64,000 nucleotides of DNA from Lentzea albidocapillata (GCF_000719115.1 NZ_JOEA01000014.1:62001-126000), one strand, 5' to 3'. Shown: positions 44,262 to 53,949, numbered from the stretch's first letter. Notes: generated from the sequence alone by a model not told the origin. Translations and numbers: made by a program.

Positions 44262-47200
44262 TCAGGAAGCCGGTACAGCGGTCGCAGCCACCGCGGCACT
44301 ACCTCCCCCGCTGAACCTCCACCGCCCGTGCGGCACCTTCACCACCGCGACACCGCCGGCATGCGGCACGTGTACCTCAGCGGTCGACCCCACCGGCACC
44401 TCGACGGTCAGCCGCAGCACGCCGTCGACCTTCGCCCACGCCACGCTGATGCGTCCGCGCACGCTCTCGAACTCGATCCGCGCCCAGGACAGGGCGGTCG
44501 TGGAAGGCCGGACCACGAACGTGCGGTAGCCCGCGTCGCCCGGCCGCAGACCGGCGACGTGCTCGTACAGCCACTGCGCGATGGTGCCCTTGAAGTAGTG
44601 GTTGCGCGAACGGGTGCCGGTGTCCCACATTTCCCACATGGTGTCGGCGCCGTTCGAGAACCAGTGGCCCCAGCTCGGGTACGACCGCTCGGTGGCCATG
44701 GCGTGCGCGACGTCGGCGTGACCGTTGTCGCCCAGCGCCTGTAGCAGCACGCTGGCGCCGAGGCAGCCGACGTTGACGTGGTTGCCGTTCGCCCGGACCT
44801 CGCTCGCGAGCTTGTCCGCGACGGTCTGGACGGAGCCGGCGGGCACCATGCCGAACGCGAGCGGGATCGCGTTGGACGTCTGCCGGTAGTCCTTGTCCTT
44901 GGCGGTGCGGTAGTAGCCGTCCAGGAACGCCTTGTTGAACGCTGACAACAAACCGGCCGCTACTTCGCGGTAGCGCGGGACGGGTTTGCCGATCACGTCA
45001 CCGAGTTCGGCGGTGTGGAGCAGCGCCCGGTAGAGGTACGCGGTCGCGGTGAGCCGGGTGTCCTCCGGCGGGATGCCACCGGAGCCGGGCGGCAGGAAGT
45101 CGCCGAGCGCGGTGACCGCGAGGCCGTCCCGCAGCCTGCCGATCTCCCAGTCCAGGTAGCGGGTGAGTACCGGCCAGTGCTGCGCGGGCAACCGGTCGTC
45201 GCCGTAGATCCGGTACATCTCCCGCAGCACGAACGGGTACACGGTCGTCCACTCGGGCGCGGGGGCGAGTTCGCGGTAACCCCAGCCGCCGCTCGGCACG
45301 ATCACCGGTAGCTGACCGGCGGCGTCCTGGCTGTCCGCGAGGTCGCCGAGCCACTTCGTGAAGAACTTCGCCATGCCGAACTCGGCGAGCATCGACGGCG
45401 CGCCGACCTGGGCGTCGCCCGTCCAGCCGTTCTTCTCGTAGGTCGGGGTGTCGGTGGGGATGCCGTGCAGGTTGTTCGCGACCGTGCGGCGCATCGCGGC
45501 GTCGTACTGCTCGAACAACGGCTCGGAGCAGCGGAACGTGCTGACCTGCGACACGTCCGAGTGCACCAGGCGCCCGACCAGCTTCGGTGCCTCCGTCAGG
45601 CCGGTCACCTCGACGTAGCGGAAGCCCTTGTAGGAGAACTTCGGTTCCCAGGTCTCCGTGCCCCCGGCACAGATGTACTCGTCGAGCTGGATCCGGCCAC
45701 CGCTGACGTGACCGTTCTCCATGTGAACACTGCCATCGGAGTTCAGCGTCTCGCCGTGTTTGAGCCGCACTGTCGTGCCCGCAGGAGCGGTGACGGTGAG
45801 CTGGGTCCAGCCGGACATCGTGCGGCCCATGTCGGCCACGAAGACCCCGGGCTTGAGAACGCTCACAGTCGGCGTGACCGACTCGATCACACGGATCGGT
45901 TCGTGCTCCTGGGCTTTCAGCGTGCCCTTCGGTGCGGGCCTGACGGAAGTGCGCTGCCACGCGCCGTCGTCGAAACCGGGTTTCGTCCAGTCGCGCGGGG
46001 CGAGGCGGGCGTCGTAGGTCTCGCCGGTGTAGAGCGAGTTCGACACCGTGGGGCCGTCGGTCAGGCGCCACTGGTCGTCCGACGTGATGGTGGTGCGCGT
46101 GCCGTCCGGGTGGTCGATCTCCAGCTGTGCCAGCAGTTTCGGCTCGTCGTGCCACGGCGGGCGCTCCCACCGCCACACGTTCGGCGTCTTCATGCCGTAG
46201 AAGCCGCGGCCCAGCGTCACGCCGATCGCGTTGCGGCCACTGCGAACCAGGCTCGTGACGTCATGGGTCGCGTAGAGGACCGTGTTGTCGTAGTCGGTGA
46301 AGCCGGGGTCGAGCACTCGGTCGCCGACGCGGCGGCCGTTGATCTCGGTCTCGTGGTAGGCGAGGCCGCTGACGTACAGCCGGGCCCGCCTGACCGGCTT
46401 GGTGAGCGCGAACTCCCTGCGCAGCAACGGCGCCGGCTGCTCCTTCACCGTGACGTTCGCACCCCACGGCCCCTGGCCGTACGGGTCGAGCACGGTCGCC
46501 GGACCCCACGCCGAGTCGTCGAAGTCCGTTGTCTGCCAGCCGGGTTGCTCTGTCTCGGCGACCTTCCAGCCGGGGCCGGTGACCACCTCGCGCTGACCGT
46601 CGGCCAGATCGACCAGCAGGCGCAGCAGGAATCCGGCCGGTCCCGCCGACCTGTTGGTGGCGCGGGCGGCCAGCACGATCCGCCGGCCGGCCAGGCGGGT
46701 CACGTCCGCGCGTTGCCCGACCTTCCAGACGTCGACCTGCTCGGGCACGTGCAGGACCTCGGACCCGTTGACGTACAGGGTGAAGTCGTCGTCCGCCGTC
46801 GCGACGAGCCTGGCTCTGACCGCGTCCGCCGGAAGCTCGACCGACGTGCGGAACCACCGGCTCGCGGCCGGTGTTGTGGCCGACCAGATCCACCGCGCGC
46901 CGGTGAAGCCGATCGACGTGTCCGTCGCGCCGATCCACCGCGCCTGCCACGGCGTGCCGAGCAGCGCCGTCTCCCACCAGTTCGTGCTGCTCCACGCCGA
47001 CGGCCGGTTCGCGCCGTCCCACACCCGGACGCGCCAGTGGTAGCGGGTGCGCGGCTTCAGTTCCTTGCCCGCGTAGGCGACTCCCGTGGTGCGGTCGGAG
47101 CCGACCTTGCCGGTCTGCCAGACGTCCGCACGGCCGGGCGCGGTGCCGACCTCGACCTGGTAGGCGGTCTGCCGGGCACCGGTGCCACCGGCCGCGAGCA

Positions 47201-47381
47201 CCCAGCCGAGCCGGGGCGCGGTGACGTCCGTGCCCAGCAACGTTTCCGCGTACTCCACGCTCGTGCGCACCACGCGCACCCCACCGGCGCGCTCCGGCGG
47301 TGCGGCGTGTGCCATCCCGACCGGCAGTGCGGTGGCGGTCAGCCCGACCGCCGACGTCCTGAGGAACACCCGTCTGCGCAC
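44262..47381 (-). CDS. Secreted GH78 alpha-L-rhamnosidase
   Basis: A 1039-residue enzyme releasing terminal alpha-L-rhamnose outside the cell. A Tat signal (RRRVFLRTSA) precedes an Fn3-like domain (about 38-140), a CBM67-like sandwich (about 145-310), further beta domains (about 315-600), the (alpha/alpha)6 barrel (about 610-950) and a C-terminal beta-sandwich. The acid/base is E649 in YEKNGWTGDAQ, the GH78 hallmark, with D645 nearby. Size and order match Streptomyces avermitilis Rha78A. The GTG at 47381 has GGAGG four bases upstream. The operator at 47406-47417 links it to the rhamnose repressor, so its product would induce its own synthesis together with uptake. Confidence 0.93.
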   Translation of the reverse strand: MRRRVFLRTSAVGLTATALPVGMAHAAPPERAGGVRVVRTSVEYAETLLGTDVTAPRLGWVLAAGGTGARQTAYQVEVGTAPGRADVWQTGKVGSDRTTGVAYAGKELKPRTRYHWRVRVWDGANRPSAWSSTNWWETALLGTPWQARWIGATDTSIGFTGARWIWSATTPAASRWFRTSVELPADAVRARLVATADDDFTLYVNGSEVLHVPEQVDVWKVGQRADVTRLAGRRIVLAARATNRSAGPAGFLLRLLVDLADGQREVVTGPGWKVAETEQPGWQTTDFDDSAWGPATVLDPYGQGPWGANVTVKEQPAPLLRREFALTKPVRRARLYVSGLAYHETEINGRRVGDRVLDPGFTDYDNTVLYATHDVTSLVRSGRNAIGVTLGRGFYGMKTPNVWRWERPPWHDEPKLLAQLEIDHPDGTRTTITSDDQWRLTDGPTVSNSLYTGETYDARLAPRDWTKPGFDDGAWQRTSVRPAPKGTLKAQEHEPIRVIESVTPTVSVLKPGVFVADMGRTMSGWTQLTVTAPAGTTVRLKHGETLNSDGSVHMENGHVSGGRIQLDEYICAGGTETWEPKFSYKGFRYVEVTGLTEAPKLVGRLVHSDVSQVSTFRCSEPLFEQYDAAMRRTVANNLHGIPTDTPTYEKNGWTGDAQVGAPSMLAEFGMAKFFTKWLGDLADSQDAAGQLPVIVPSGGWGYRELAPAPEWTTVYPFVLREMYRIYGDDRLPAQHWPVLTRYLDWEIGRLRDGLAVTALGDFLPPGSGGIPPEDTRLTATAYLYRALLHTAELGDVIGKPVPRYREVAAGLLSAFNKAFLDGYYRTAKDKDYRQTSNAIPLAFGMVPAGSVQTVADKLASEVRANGNHVNVGCLGASVLLQALGDNGHADVAHAMATERSYPSWGHWFSNGADTMWEMWDTGTRSRNHYFKGTIAQWLYEHVAGLRPGDAGYRTFVVRPSTTALSWARIEFESVRGRISVAWAKVDGVLRLTVEVPVGSTAEVHVPHAGGVAVVKVPHGRWRFSGGGSAAVAATAVPAS

Positions 47382-47405
47382 GTCGCCTCCACCTTCGTCG
47401 CTGGA

Positions 47406-47417
47406 TGAAACGTTTCA
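47406..47417. promoter_or_regulatory. Rhamnose-regulon operator ahead of GH78 (TGAAACGTTTCA)
   Basis: A perfect 12-bp palindrome 25-36 bp upstream of the GH78 start. It shares the AAACGTTTCA core with the site before rhaT (33510-33524) and TGAAACGT with the one before rhaR (33431-33446), 14 kb away. Confidence 0.7.
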
Positions 47418-47472
47418 ATCGCGGCAGCGGGCCCAGCGTGTTGGGTGCGCGGAGGTGTGTCAAGGCACACGA

Positions 47473-47504
47473 CAACAGGCTGTCCGCAATCGGACAGCCT
47501 GTTG
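47473..47504 (-). terminator. Rho-independent-like hairpin after the mannanase gene
   Basis: CAACAGGCTGTCCG and its exact complement form a 14-bp perfect stem around the loop CAAT, 19 bp beyond the stop of the minus-strand mannanase gene. No T-run follows, which is common for actinomycete terminators. It shields the GH78 promoter from read-through. Confidence 0.75.
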
Positions 47505-47522
47505 AATCGTGTAAACGTCAGC

Positions 47523-49784
47523 TCAGCCGACCGTGCAGGTGCTCCCGTTGAGCGTGAACGACGACGGTGCCGGGTTGGACCCGCTGAACGTGCCGTTGAA
47601 CCCGATGGTCGTGGACGCGTTCGGTGCGAGAGTGCCGTTCCAGGTCAGGTTGGTCGCGGTGACGGCTGCGCCGGACTGGGCGAACGTCGCGCCCCACCCC
47701 GGCAGGGTCACGCGCTGGCCGTTCGCGTAGCTGAAGGCCAGCGTCCAGCCGTTGATCGCGCTCGTGCCGGTGTTGGTGACGGCGATGCTGGCAGTGAAGC
47801 CGTTGCCGCCGCCCCAGTTCTGGCCCGAGTAGCCGACCTTGCAGGCACCGGTGCCGCCACCCGTGCCGGTCGTCGCCGACACGATGCCGGAACTCGCCGA
47901 CACGTTGCCGGCCGCGTCCTTCGCCCGCACCTGGTACCGGTAGGTGGTCGACGGGGTCAGGCCGCTGTCGGCGAACGACGTCGTCGCTGTTGAGCCGACC
48001 TGCGTGAAGGAGCCGCTGCCCACGGCACGGAGCACGTCGTAACCGGTGACGCCGACGTTGTCCGTCGACGCCGTCCAGTTCAGCGTCAGGCCCGTGGACG
48101 TCACGCCTGACGACGTCGGAGTGCCGGGCGTCGACGGCGGCTGGGTGTCACCGGGACTGCCGCCGTAGATCGTGGCCTCCTTCGACGTCTGCCGGATCCC
48201 GTTGGCGCCGTTGAGGATCCGCTGACCCCACGAGGTCAGGCTCGCCGGGTTGAAGGAGTTGACCATGTCGAGGTAGCCGACATCGCTGCTGTTGCCGCTC
48301 CACGACCAGCCGAGATACCCGAGGCCGCGGGCCTGCGCCTGAGCCAGGATCGTGTCCTCGTCCGGGTCACCATCACTGTGGTTGTGGCCGAACTCCCCCA
48401 CCACCAGGGGCAGACCCGCCGACTTGAACGAGTCGAAGTACGCGTTGACCTTGTCCGCGGTGTTGTAGACGCCGTACATGTGGATGGAGAACACGGTGTT
48501 GCGCTGCGGATCGGCGTTCAGCACCGACGCCGCGTTGTCGCGCATGATGTTCCCCCAGTCCTGGCCCCACATCGGCGCGTCCGCCATCAGCAGGTGCTGC
48601 AGCCCGGCTCCGCGCAACCGGCTGATCGCGCTGCTCGTCGCGCTCGCCCACGTGGCACTGATCTGGGCGTTGTTGCCGAACGGCTCGTTGCCCAGGTTGA
48701 TGACGACGTAGTTCTCCTGCCCCTTGAGCGCGCTGGCCACGCTGATCCAGTAACTGGCCGCCTGGTCGAGGGTCGCGGCGCCGCTCTGCTCGCCGTAGCC
48801 GGTGGTGTCGTGGACCTCCAGCACGCAGATCAGCTTCGACTGCTTGCACAGCCCGATGACGCTCCCGACCTCCGCCGCCGGGGTCGGGCCCCACCGCTGA
48901 CCGCTGCCGAGCACGACGCGCACCGTGTTGGCGCCGAAGGACTTGATGTCCGCGAACGCCCTCGTCTGCGACTGGTACCAGACGTGGGCGTGGTTCACGC
49001 CGCGCATGACGAACGGCGTGCCGTTGCCCTCGACGACCCGCGCGCCCTCGACGTGCAGGCCCACGGCGGCCGGGGGTTCGGTCCCCAGCGCGGACACGAG
49101 CGCCGGGTACCAGCGGCTCTCGATCTTCTGAATACCGGTGGAAGTGTTCGGGTGCACACCGTCGGTGGTGTCGGCCGCGGTGCTGAACCCGGTCCACTGG
49201 TCCACCACCGTGATCGGTGAGGCCGCCGTGCTGTTCGCCCGTGCCCAGCCGGGGATCGCGGCGTTCAGGTCGGTCACGCGCTGCCCGCACGCGGAGCAGT
49301 TCGACGGGTTCATCGGGATGATCTGGGCGACGACCAGCTTGATCGCCGGGTTGCTCGCCCGCATCTGACGGAGCAACGTGCTGTAGGCGTTCAGGATCGT
49401 GCTCGCGGGGATGTTGTTCCAGACGTCGTTGGTGCCCAGGTGCATGAGCACGACGTCCGGCCGCGCCGAGGAGAGCCAGCCGGGAAGCTGGTTGTCCCGC
49501 GCGATGTTCGTCGCGAGGTAGCCGCCGTGGCCCTCGTTCTCGCCGTCGTAGGTGAAGCCACAGCCCGGCGCCGGCAGTGAGCCGACGAAGTCGACGTCGG
49601 TGTGCCCGGTGTCCTGCAGGTGTTTCCAGAGCAGCGCCCGCCAGCACCCCGGAGAGCCGGTGATGGAGTCACCGAGCGCCATCACTCGTGCGGGAGCGGC
49701 GGCGTTCGCCGCGGTGGGAGCGATGACCACACAGGCCGCCAGCAGCAGACCGGTCACCACCGCTCGGAGAAATCGCAAGGTCAC
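47523..49784 (-). CDS. Secreted bifunctional SGNH esterase / GH5_8 beta-mannanase with Fn3 and CBM2
   Basis: A 753-residue exported protein with two catalytic domains. After a signal peptide (1-29), residues 33-232 form a CE3-like SGNH esterase: S40 (MALGDSITG), MHLGTNDVWNN, and D208/H211 in DGVHPN. Residues 240-535 are a GH5_8 mannanase, recognisable by GVNHAHVWY, VLEVHDTTGYGEQ, acid/base E367 (LGNEPFGN) and nucleophile E464 (VVGEFGHNHSDGDPDED). An Fn3 domain (about 550-638) and a CBM2 (648-752) complete it. The esterase probably strips acetyl groups from mannan to open it to the mannanase. The GTG at 49784 has AGGAGG upstream, and a CelR-type palindrome lies 37 bp ahead. Confidence 0.9.
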   Translation of the reverse strand: MTLRFLRAVVTGLLLAACVVIAPTAANAAAPARVMALGDSITGSPGCWRALLWKHLQDTGHTDVDFVGSLPAPGCGFTYDGENEGHGGYLATNIARDNQLPGWLSSARPDVVLMHLGTNDVWNNIPASTILNAYSTLLRQMRASNPAIKLVVAQIIPMNPSNCSACGQRVTDLNAAIPGWARANSTAASPITVVDQWTGFSTAADTTDGVHPNTSTGIQKIESRWYPALVSALGTEPPAAVGLHVEGARVVEGNGTPFVMRGVNHAHVWYQSQTRAFADIKSFGANTVRVVLGSGQRWGPTPAAEVGSVIGLCKQSKLICVLEVHDTTGYGEQSGAATLDQAASYWISVASALKGQENYVVINLGNEPFGNNAQISATWASATSSAISRLRGAGLQHLLMADAPMWGQDWGNIMRDNAASVLNADPQRNTVFSIHMYGVYNTADKVNAYFDSFKSAGLPLVVGEFGHNHSDGDPDEDTILAQAQARGLGYLGWSWSGNSSDVGYLDMVNSFNPASLTSWGQRILNGANGIRQTSKEATIYGGSPGDTQPPSTPGTPTSSGVTSTGLTLNWTASTDNVGVTGYDVLRAVGSGSFTQVGSTATTSFADSGLTPSTTYRYQVRAKDAAGNVSASSGIVSATTGTGGGTGACKVGYSGQNWGGGNGFTASIAVTNTGTSAINGWTLAFSYANGQRVTLPGWGATFAQSGAAVTATNLTWNGTLAPNASTTIGFNGTFSGSNPAPSSFTLNGSTCTVG

Positions 49785-50163
49785 GACGACCTCCTGGGGA
49801 AATGTTCGGCTGAACTCAAGGATTCTGGGAGCGCTCCCAGAATCCGGACACTAGCCAGCCGATCACCCGAGGACACCGCCGAGTGGCCCACCGCCGGAAC
49901 CTGTCCGGTGCGGACACGCGGCTGACGTCGGGTTTGTCCTGCCGGACAACCTCTGCCACACCGTCGAAGGCGTGCATCGAATCGTTCGCGAACATCCACC
50001 AGGCAGTTGACGGCCCCACTCCGCCGCCTCAGGATGTCAGCGCTCACATCATTTTCAGAACGCTTCTCCCTCGAAAACACCCTGCAAGCGAAAGTGGGCC
50101 TGCACCAATGCTTTTAACGCTCACTCACGACGGCGCCGTCAATCAGAAGTGGACGCGCAACTG
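49785..50163. other. 379-bp divergent control region between mannanase and EEP-jacalin genes
   Basis: It holds the CelR/CebR-type palindrome at 49821-49844 near the mannanase start and no open frame that I would call. A weak LacI-like element (TCAGAACGCTTCTC, 50055-50068) lies nearer the plus-strand gene but matches only 9 of 14 positions of the 19326 palindrome. Confidence 0.5.
49821..49844. promoter_or_regulatory. CelR/CebR-type operator, perfect 24-bp palindrome
   Basis: The half GATTCTGGGAGC is followed directly by its exact complement. The inner 14 bp (49826-49839), TGGGAGCGCTCCCA, are the known binding site of CelR in Thermobifida and CebR in Streptomyces, LacI-family repressors released by cellobiose. 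It lies 37-60 bp upstream of the mannanase start. No CelR gene with the matching context is in the window, so the regulator is presumably elsewhere. Confidence 0.85.
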
Positions 50164-51456
50164 ATGATCAGACCCCTGCTCCTGATCCCGGTGGTGCTGG
50201 CAGCACTCGCCACGCCCGCACACGCCGCCACCGGTGGCAGCTTCGAGGTGCTGACCTACAACGTGGCGGGTCTGCCGGAGCCGCTGTCGTCCGGCGACCC
50301 CGCCGTGAACACGCCGTTGATCAGCCCGCGTCTCGCGCCCTACGACGTCGTCAACGTCCAGGAGGACTTCAACTACCACGCGGCCCTGTACGCGGGCGAC
50401 AACCACGCCCATCGCACGCCCACGAGCGGCGGCGTCCCGTTCGGCAGCGGCCTGAACACACTGTCGCACCGGCCGTACAGCGACCTCGAACGCACGAAGT
50501 GGTCGTCCTGCAACGGCACGGACTGCCTCACGCCCAAGGGGTTCACCTACAAGCGGATCACGCTGGCGGCCGGCGTGAGCGTCGACCTGTACAACCTGCA
50601 CCCCAACGCGGGCGTCGAGACCGCCGACCTCGCGGCGCGCAGGGCGAACATCACCCAGCTCTCCCGTCACATCGCCGCGCACTCGGCGGGCAACGCGGTC
50701 ATCGTCATGGGCGACACCAACACCCGCTACACCCGTGCCGACGACAACATCCGCGAGCTCGTCACCACCAACGGCCTGACCGACGCGTGGGTCCAGCTCG
50801 AACGCGGCGGCCAGGCACCTGCGGCGGGCGCCCCTGCACTCGTGTGCGACCCGGCCGCGGTCACCGACTCCTGCGAGGTGGTCGACAAGATCCTCTACCG
50901 CGGCAACCGGCAGATCACCCTGACCGCGCGGGACTACCGCAACGACAACGCGGCCTTCCTCGACTCCCAGGGCAAGCCGCTGTCCGACCACTACCCGATC
51001 GCCACCCGGTTCGACTGGACGGCGGACGACAACATCCAGCTCAGTGCCGAAGCCGGCGGTCCGCACGGAAGCCCGTTCACCGACGTCGCGGCGGTGGACC
51101 TGGGTGCCGTGCGCACGCTCACATTGCGCGGTGGCAGCAGGTTGGACCAGATCGCGGCCACGCTCACGAACGGCACGACGCTCACCCACGGCGGCTCCGG
51201 CGGCACGGCCACGTCCCTGACGCTGGAACCGGGTGAACACTTCGTGTCCGCGAAACTGAGCCAGAGCAAGTACAACGGCCACACGCGGGTGTTCTCGGCA
51301 GCCTTCACCACCAACCGGGGGCGCACGCTCTCGGCGGGGCAGCCGACCGGGGAGACGGTCACCGTCATCGCACCCGCGGGCTGGCGCATCGCCGGGTTCA
51401 CCGGCCGGTCGGGCACGGAGATCGACCGGCTCGGCGCGATCTTCGTGCCCGCCTGA
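50164..51456 (+). CDS. Secreted endonuclease/exonuclease/phosphatase-fold protein with jacalin-like lectin domain
   Basis: A 430-residue protein with a Sec signal peptide (residues 1-22, ending AHAA). Residues about 28-290 have the EEP fold found in sphingomyelinases and DNase I: FEVLTYNVAGLPE, VVNVQEDF, YNLHPNAG, VIVMGDTNTR and SDHYPIATRF carry the metal-binding and catalytic Asn, Glu, Asp and His. Residues about 295-430 form a jacalin-like beta-prism (LSAEAGGPHGSPFTD, then a matching IAGFTGRSGTEIDRLGAI). The substrate may be a phospholipid or phosphodiester at a glycan surface. The ATG at 50164 is used; a GTG at 50149 is possible and neither has a strong ribosome site. Confidence 0.82.
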   Translation: MIRPLLLIPVVLAALATPAHAATGGSFEVLTYNVAGLPEPLSSGDPAVNTPLISPRLAPYDVVNVQEDFNYHAALYAGDNHAHRTPTSGGVPFGSGLNTLSHRPYSDLERTKWSSCNGTDCLTPKGFTYKRITLAAGVSVDLYNLHPNAGVETADLAARRANITQLSRHIAAHSAGNAVIVMGDTNTRYTRADDNIRELVTTNGLTDAWVQLERGGQAPAAGAPALVCDPAAVTDSCEVVDKILYRGNRQITLTARDYRNDNAAFLDSQGKPLSDHYPIATRFDWTADDNIQLSAEAGGPHGSPFTDVAAVDLGAVRTLTLRGGSRLDQIAATLTNGTTLTHGGSGGTATSLTLEPGEHFVSAKLSQSKYNGHTRVFSAAFTTNRGRTLSAGQPTGETVTVIAPAGWRIAGFTGRSGTEIDRLGAIFVPA

Positions 51457-51485
51457 AAGACCCGCGCGGTGCTTCGCACAAGATG

Positions 51486-51515
51486 ACGTCCGCGCCCCGT
51501 GCGGGGCGCGGACGT
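51486..51515 (+). terminator. GC-rich hairpin terminator after the EEP-jacalin gene
   Basis: ACGTCCGCGCCCC and its exact complement form a 13-bp stem around GTGC, 29 bp after the stop at 51456. It could also serve the convergent GH95 gene, which ends at 51618. Confidence 0.75.
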
Positions 51516-51617
51516 TCGTCACCGCGGGACGAGGTTCTCGCCTGGTGCCGCGACTGGCGGCCTTTGCCCCGTATTTCGGTGGTCAGACGGGTGCATCGTG
51601 GTGCCGGCCCCGCGTCC

Positions 51618-53843
51618 TCATCCTGGTTGGATTCGGGCGTGGGGCCGGTGCAGCGAGGCGCCCTGCTGAGCGTCGGAAGACGCGGCGAAGGTTGCCAGTC
51701 GCGGCACCAGCATCAGCTGAACGTCCGGCCGGACCGTCACTTCCGCTACATGGCCCTGGCACGTCACGACAACCGTCTTCTCAGCGTGCAGACCTCGTAA
51801 CGCGACAGCCTGCAACTTCCCTCCGTCCCACCACAGGTCGACCACCACGCCGCCCCGCGCCCGCAGTCCGCGCACCACCCCGGTCGGCCACGCCGAGGGC
51901 AGCGCGGGCAGCAGGCGCAGCTCACCGGTATGGCTCTGCAGCAGCATTTCCGCGATCGCGGCGGTGGCGCCGAAGTTGCCGTCGATCTGGAACGGAGGGT
52001 GCGCGCACAGCAGGTTGCGGTACACCCCTCCGCCGTGCGGGCTGCCGTCCGTCGCCTCCGTCAGCAACATCGACAGCAACGCGTGCGCGCGGTCGCCGTC
52101 ACCGAGCCGGGCCCACAGCGCGGCTTTCCAGGCCAGCGACCAGCCGGTGCCCGCGTCTCCCCTGGCGACGAGCGCACGCCGTGCGGCCTCGGCCAGTTCC
52201 GGGGTGCGCACGGGATCGATCTGGTCACCGGGGTAGAGACCGAACAGGTGCGACACGTGCCGATGGTCCGGCTCCGCGTCGGGCACCTCGTCGGCCCATT
52301 CCAGCAGCCCGCCGTGCGATCCGATCGGCGGTGGCGGCAGCTCGATCCTCCGCACCTCGTCCACCACGTCGTCGCGCAGCCCCAGCACCTCGGCGACCTC
52401 GACCAGACCGGCGAAGAGGTCCGCCGTCAACGCCAGGTCCATCGTCGACCCGATGCCGGCCGCGACCGGTTCTCCCCCGGCCAGGTAGTGGTTCTCGGGT
52501 GACGTCGACGGCGCCGTCGTGAGCACGCCGTCGCGGGAGATCAGCCAGTGCAGGCAGAACTCGGCCGCTCCGCGCAGCACCGGCCACGCGTGGTCGCGCA
52601 ACCAGTCGACGTCACCGGTGAAGGCGTAGTGGTCCCGGAGGTGCCGGCACAGCCACGCCGCGGCCATCGGCCAGTTCGCCCACGCCGGGTCGCCACCGCC
52701 GGCGCCGACCGGGGTGGTGAGGCACCACGGGTCGCTGTTGTGGTGCGCCACCCAGCCCGGCGCGCCGTAGAGCGCCTTCGCCGTCGCCGCACCGGGGCCC
52801 GCCAACAGTGCGACGAACTCCAGCAGCGGCTCGTGGCATTCGGGCAACGCGGTGACCTCGGCCGGCCAGTAGTTCATCTGCAGGTTGATGTTGAGGGTGT
52901 AGTTGCCGCGCCACGGCGGATCGGTGTGCGGGTTCCAGATGCCCTGCAGGTTCGCGGGCAGCGTGCCCGGCCGGGAACTGGTGATCAGCAGGTAGCGGCC
53001 GTACTGGAACAGCAACGCCGGCAACGCCCGGTCGGGCCGCGCGATCCGCTCGCCGGTCGGCAGGTCCGGCACCGGGCCCAGTTGGAGGCTCACCCGGTCG
53101 AACAACGTCCGGTGCGCCTGGACGGCCTGGTCGTGGAACGTCACCCAGCCCAGCCCGCGCGCCTGTTGGACCCGTTCGACCGCCACGCGGGAGCATTCCG
53201 CGGGATCGTCCACCGGCGCGGTGCCAGGCCCGCGGTAGCCGGCCTCGGTGGCGACGTAGACCGTGTCGCCGTCCACCGCCACGACCGCCGCCCAGGCCAT
53301 TCCGGACGGCACCACGCCCCGCACGCCGACGATCCCGCCGGACGCGGTGAAATGCTCGCCGGGCAACGACCCGCTCAGCACCGGACTCATGGCGGCACCG
53401 GTCACCCGCAGTGCCAGGACGTGCAGGCCCGCGTGGCACACGGCCTCCCGCCGCACCACCGTCTCCCCGGTCCGGTAGGAGACCGAGTACACGCCGGTGC
53501 GCAGGTCGAGCTCACGCCGGTAGGCCTCGGCCGGGCCGGGGTCACCGACGAGCGAGACCTCGGCCAGCGGCAGGTACTTCGCGGTGTCAGGCCCCTGGAC
53601 GCGTCGCAACACCTCTTCCGCCGCACGAGGTGACCCGGCCAGCACGTGCGATCGGGCCTGCTCCACCAGGTCCGGATCACCGGTCGGCGCCGGCAGCGGC
53701 GACCCTGTCCACAGCCGGTCGTCGTTGAGCTGCACCAGTTCGGTGCCGATGCCGCCGAAGCACATCGCGCCGAGCCTGCCGGTGCCCAGCGGCAACGCTT
53801 CCTCCCACGCCTCGGCGGGGGCCTCGAACCACAGACGGGTCAC
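51618..53843 (-). CDS. Cytosolic GH95 alpha-L-fucosidase / alpha-L-galactosidase
   Basis: A 741-residue GH95 enzyme without a signal peptide: N-terminal beta domain ([24 protein letters not shown] at the start, to about 230), linker helices, an (alpha/alpha)6 barrel and a C-terminal beta domain. Barrel motifs [31 protein letters not shown] and [15 protein letters not shown] contain the conserved Asn and Asp residues that activate water in this inverting family. The GTG at 53843 starts just before the domain; an alternative GTG at 53909 adds 22 residues of low-complexity sequence overlapping TTCGAC elements. Family members remove terminal alpha-1,2-fucose or alpha-L-galactose, which cap xyloglucan and rhamnogalacturonans; the exact sugar cannot be decided here. 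Confidence 0.88.
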   Translation of the reverse strand: MTRLWFEAPAEAWEEALPLGTGRLGAMCFGGIGTELVQLNDDRLWTGSPLPAPTGDPDLVEQARSHVLAGSPRAAEEVLRRVQGPDTAKYLPLAEVSLVGDPGPAEAYRRELDLRTGVYSVSYRTGETVVRREAVCHAGLHVLALRVTGAAMSPVLSGSLPGEHFTASGGIVGVRGVVPSGMAWAAVVAVDGDTVYVATEAGYRGPGTAPVDDPAECSRVAVERVQQARGLGWVTFHDQAVQAHRTLFDRVSLQLGPVPDLPTGERIARPDRALPALLFQYGRYLLITSSRPGTLPANLQGIWNPHTDPPWRGNYTLNINLQMNYWPAEVTALPECHEPLLEFVALLAGPGAATAKALYGAPGWVAHHNSDPWCLTTPVGAGGGDPAWANWPMAAAWLCRHLRDHYAFTGDVDWLRDHAWPVLRGAAEFCLHWLISRDGVLTTAPSTSPENHYLAGGEPVAAGIGSTMDLALTADLFAGLVEVAEVLGLRDDVVDEVRRIELPPPPIGSHGGLLEWADEVPDAEPDHRHVSHLFGLYPGDQIDPVRTPELAEAARRALVARGDAGTGWSLAWKAALWARLGDGDRAHALLSMLLTEATDGSPHGGGVYRNLLCAHPPFQIDGNFGATAAIAEMLLQSHTGELRLLPALPSAWPTGVVRGLRARGGVVVDLWWDGGKLQAVALRGLHAEKTVVVTCQGHVAEVTVRPDVQLMLVPRLATFAASSDAQQGASLHRPHARIQPG

Positions 53844-53949
53844 CGCGGCACCACCGCTGTGCGTGGACGGTTCGCGGAGGCGATGACGTCGATTCGACTC
53901 GTTCGACACCTCTTCCGTCGAACGCCGAGGTCGATTCGACGGGTGATCT

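Noticed and set aside
44244..44280. Possible terminator between the SGNH esterase and GH78 genes (GCTGTA and TACAGC)
   Set aside because: The six-base arms are about 25 bp apart and lie partly in the GH78 coding end; too weak for a stable hairpin.
50055..50068. LacI-type operator (TCAGAACGCTTCTC) before the EEP-jacalin gene
   Set aside because: Matches only 9 of 14 positions of the consensus and is not symmetric in its left half; listed only within the gap description.
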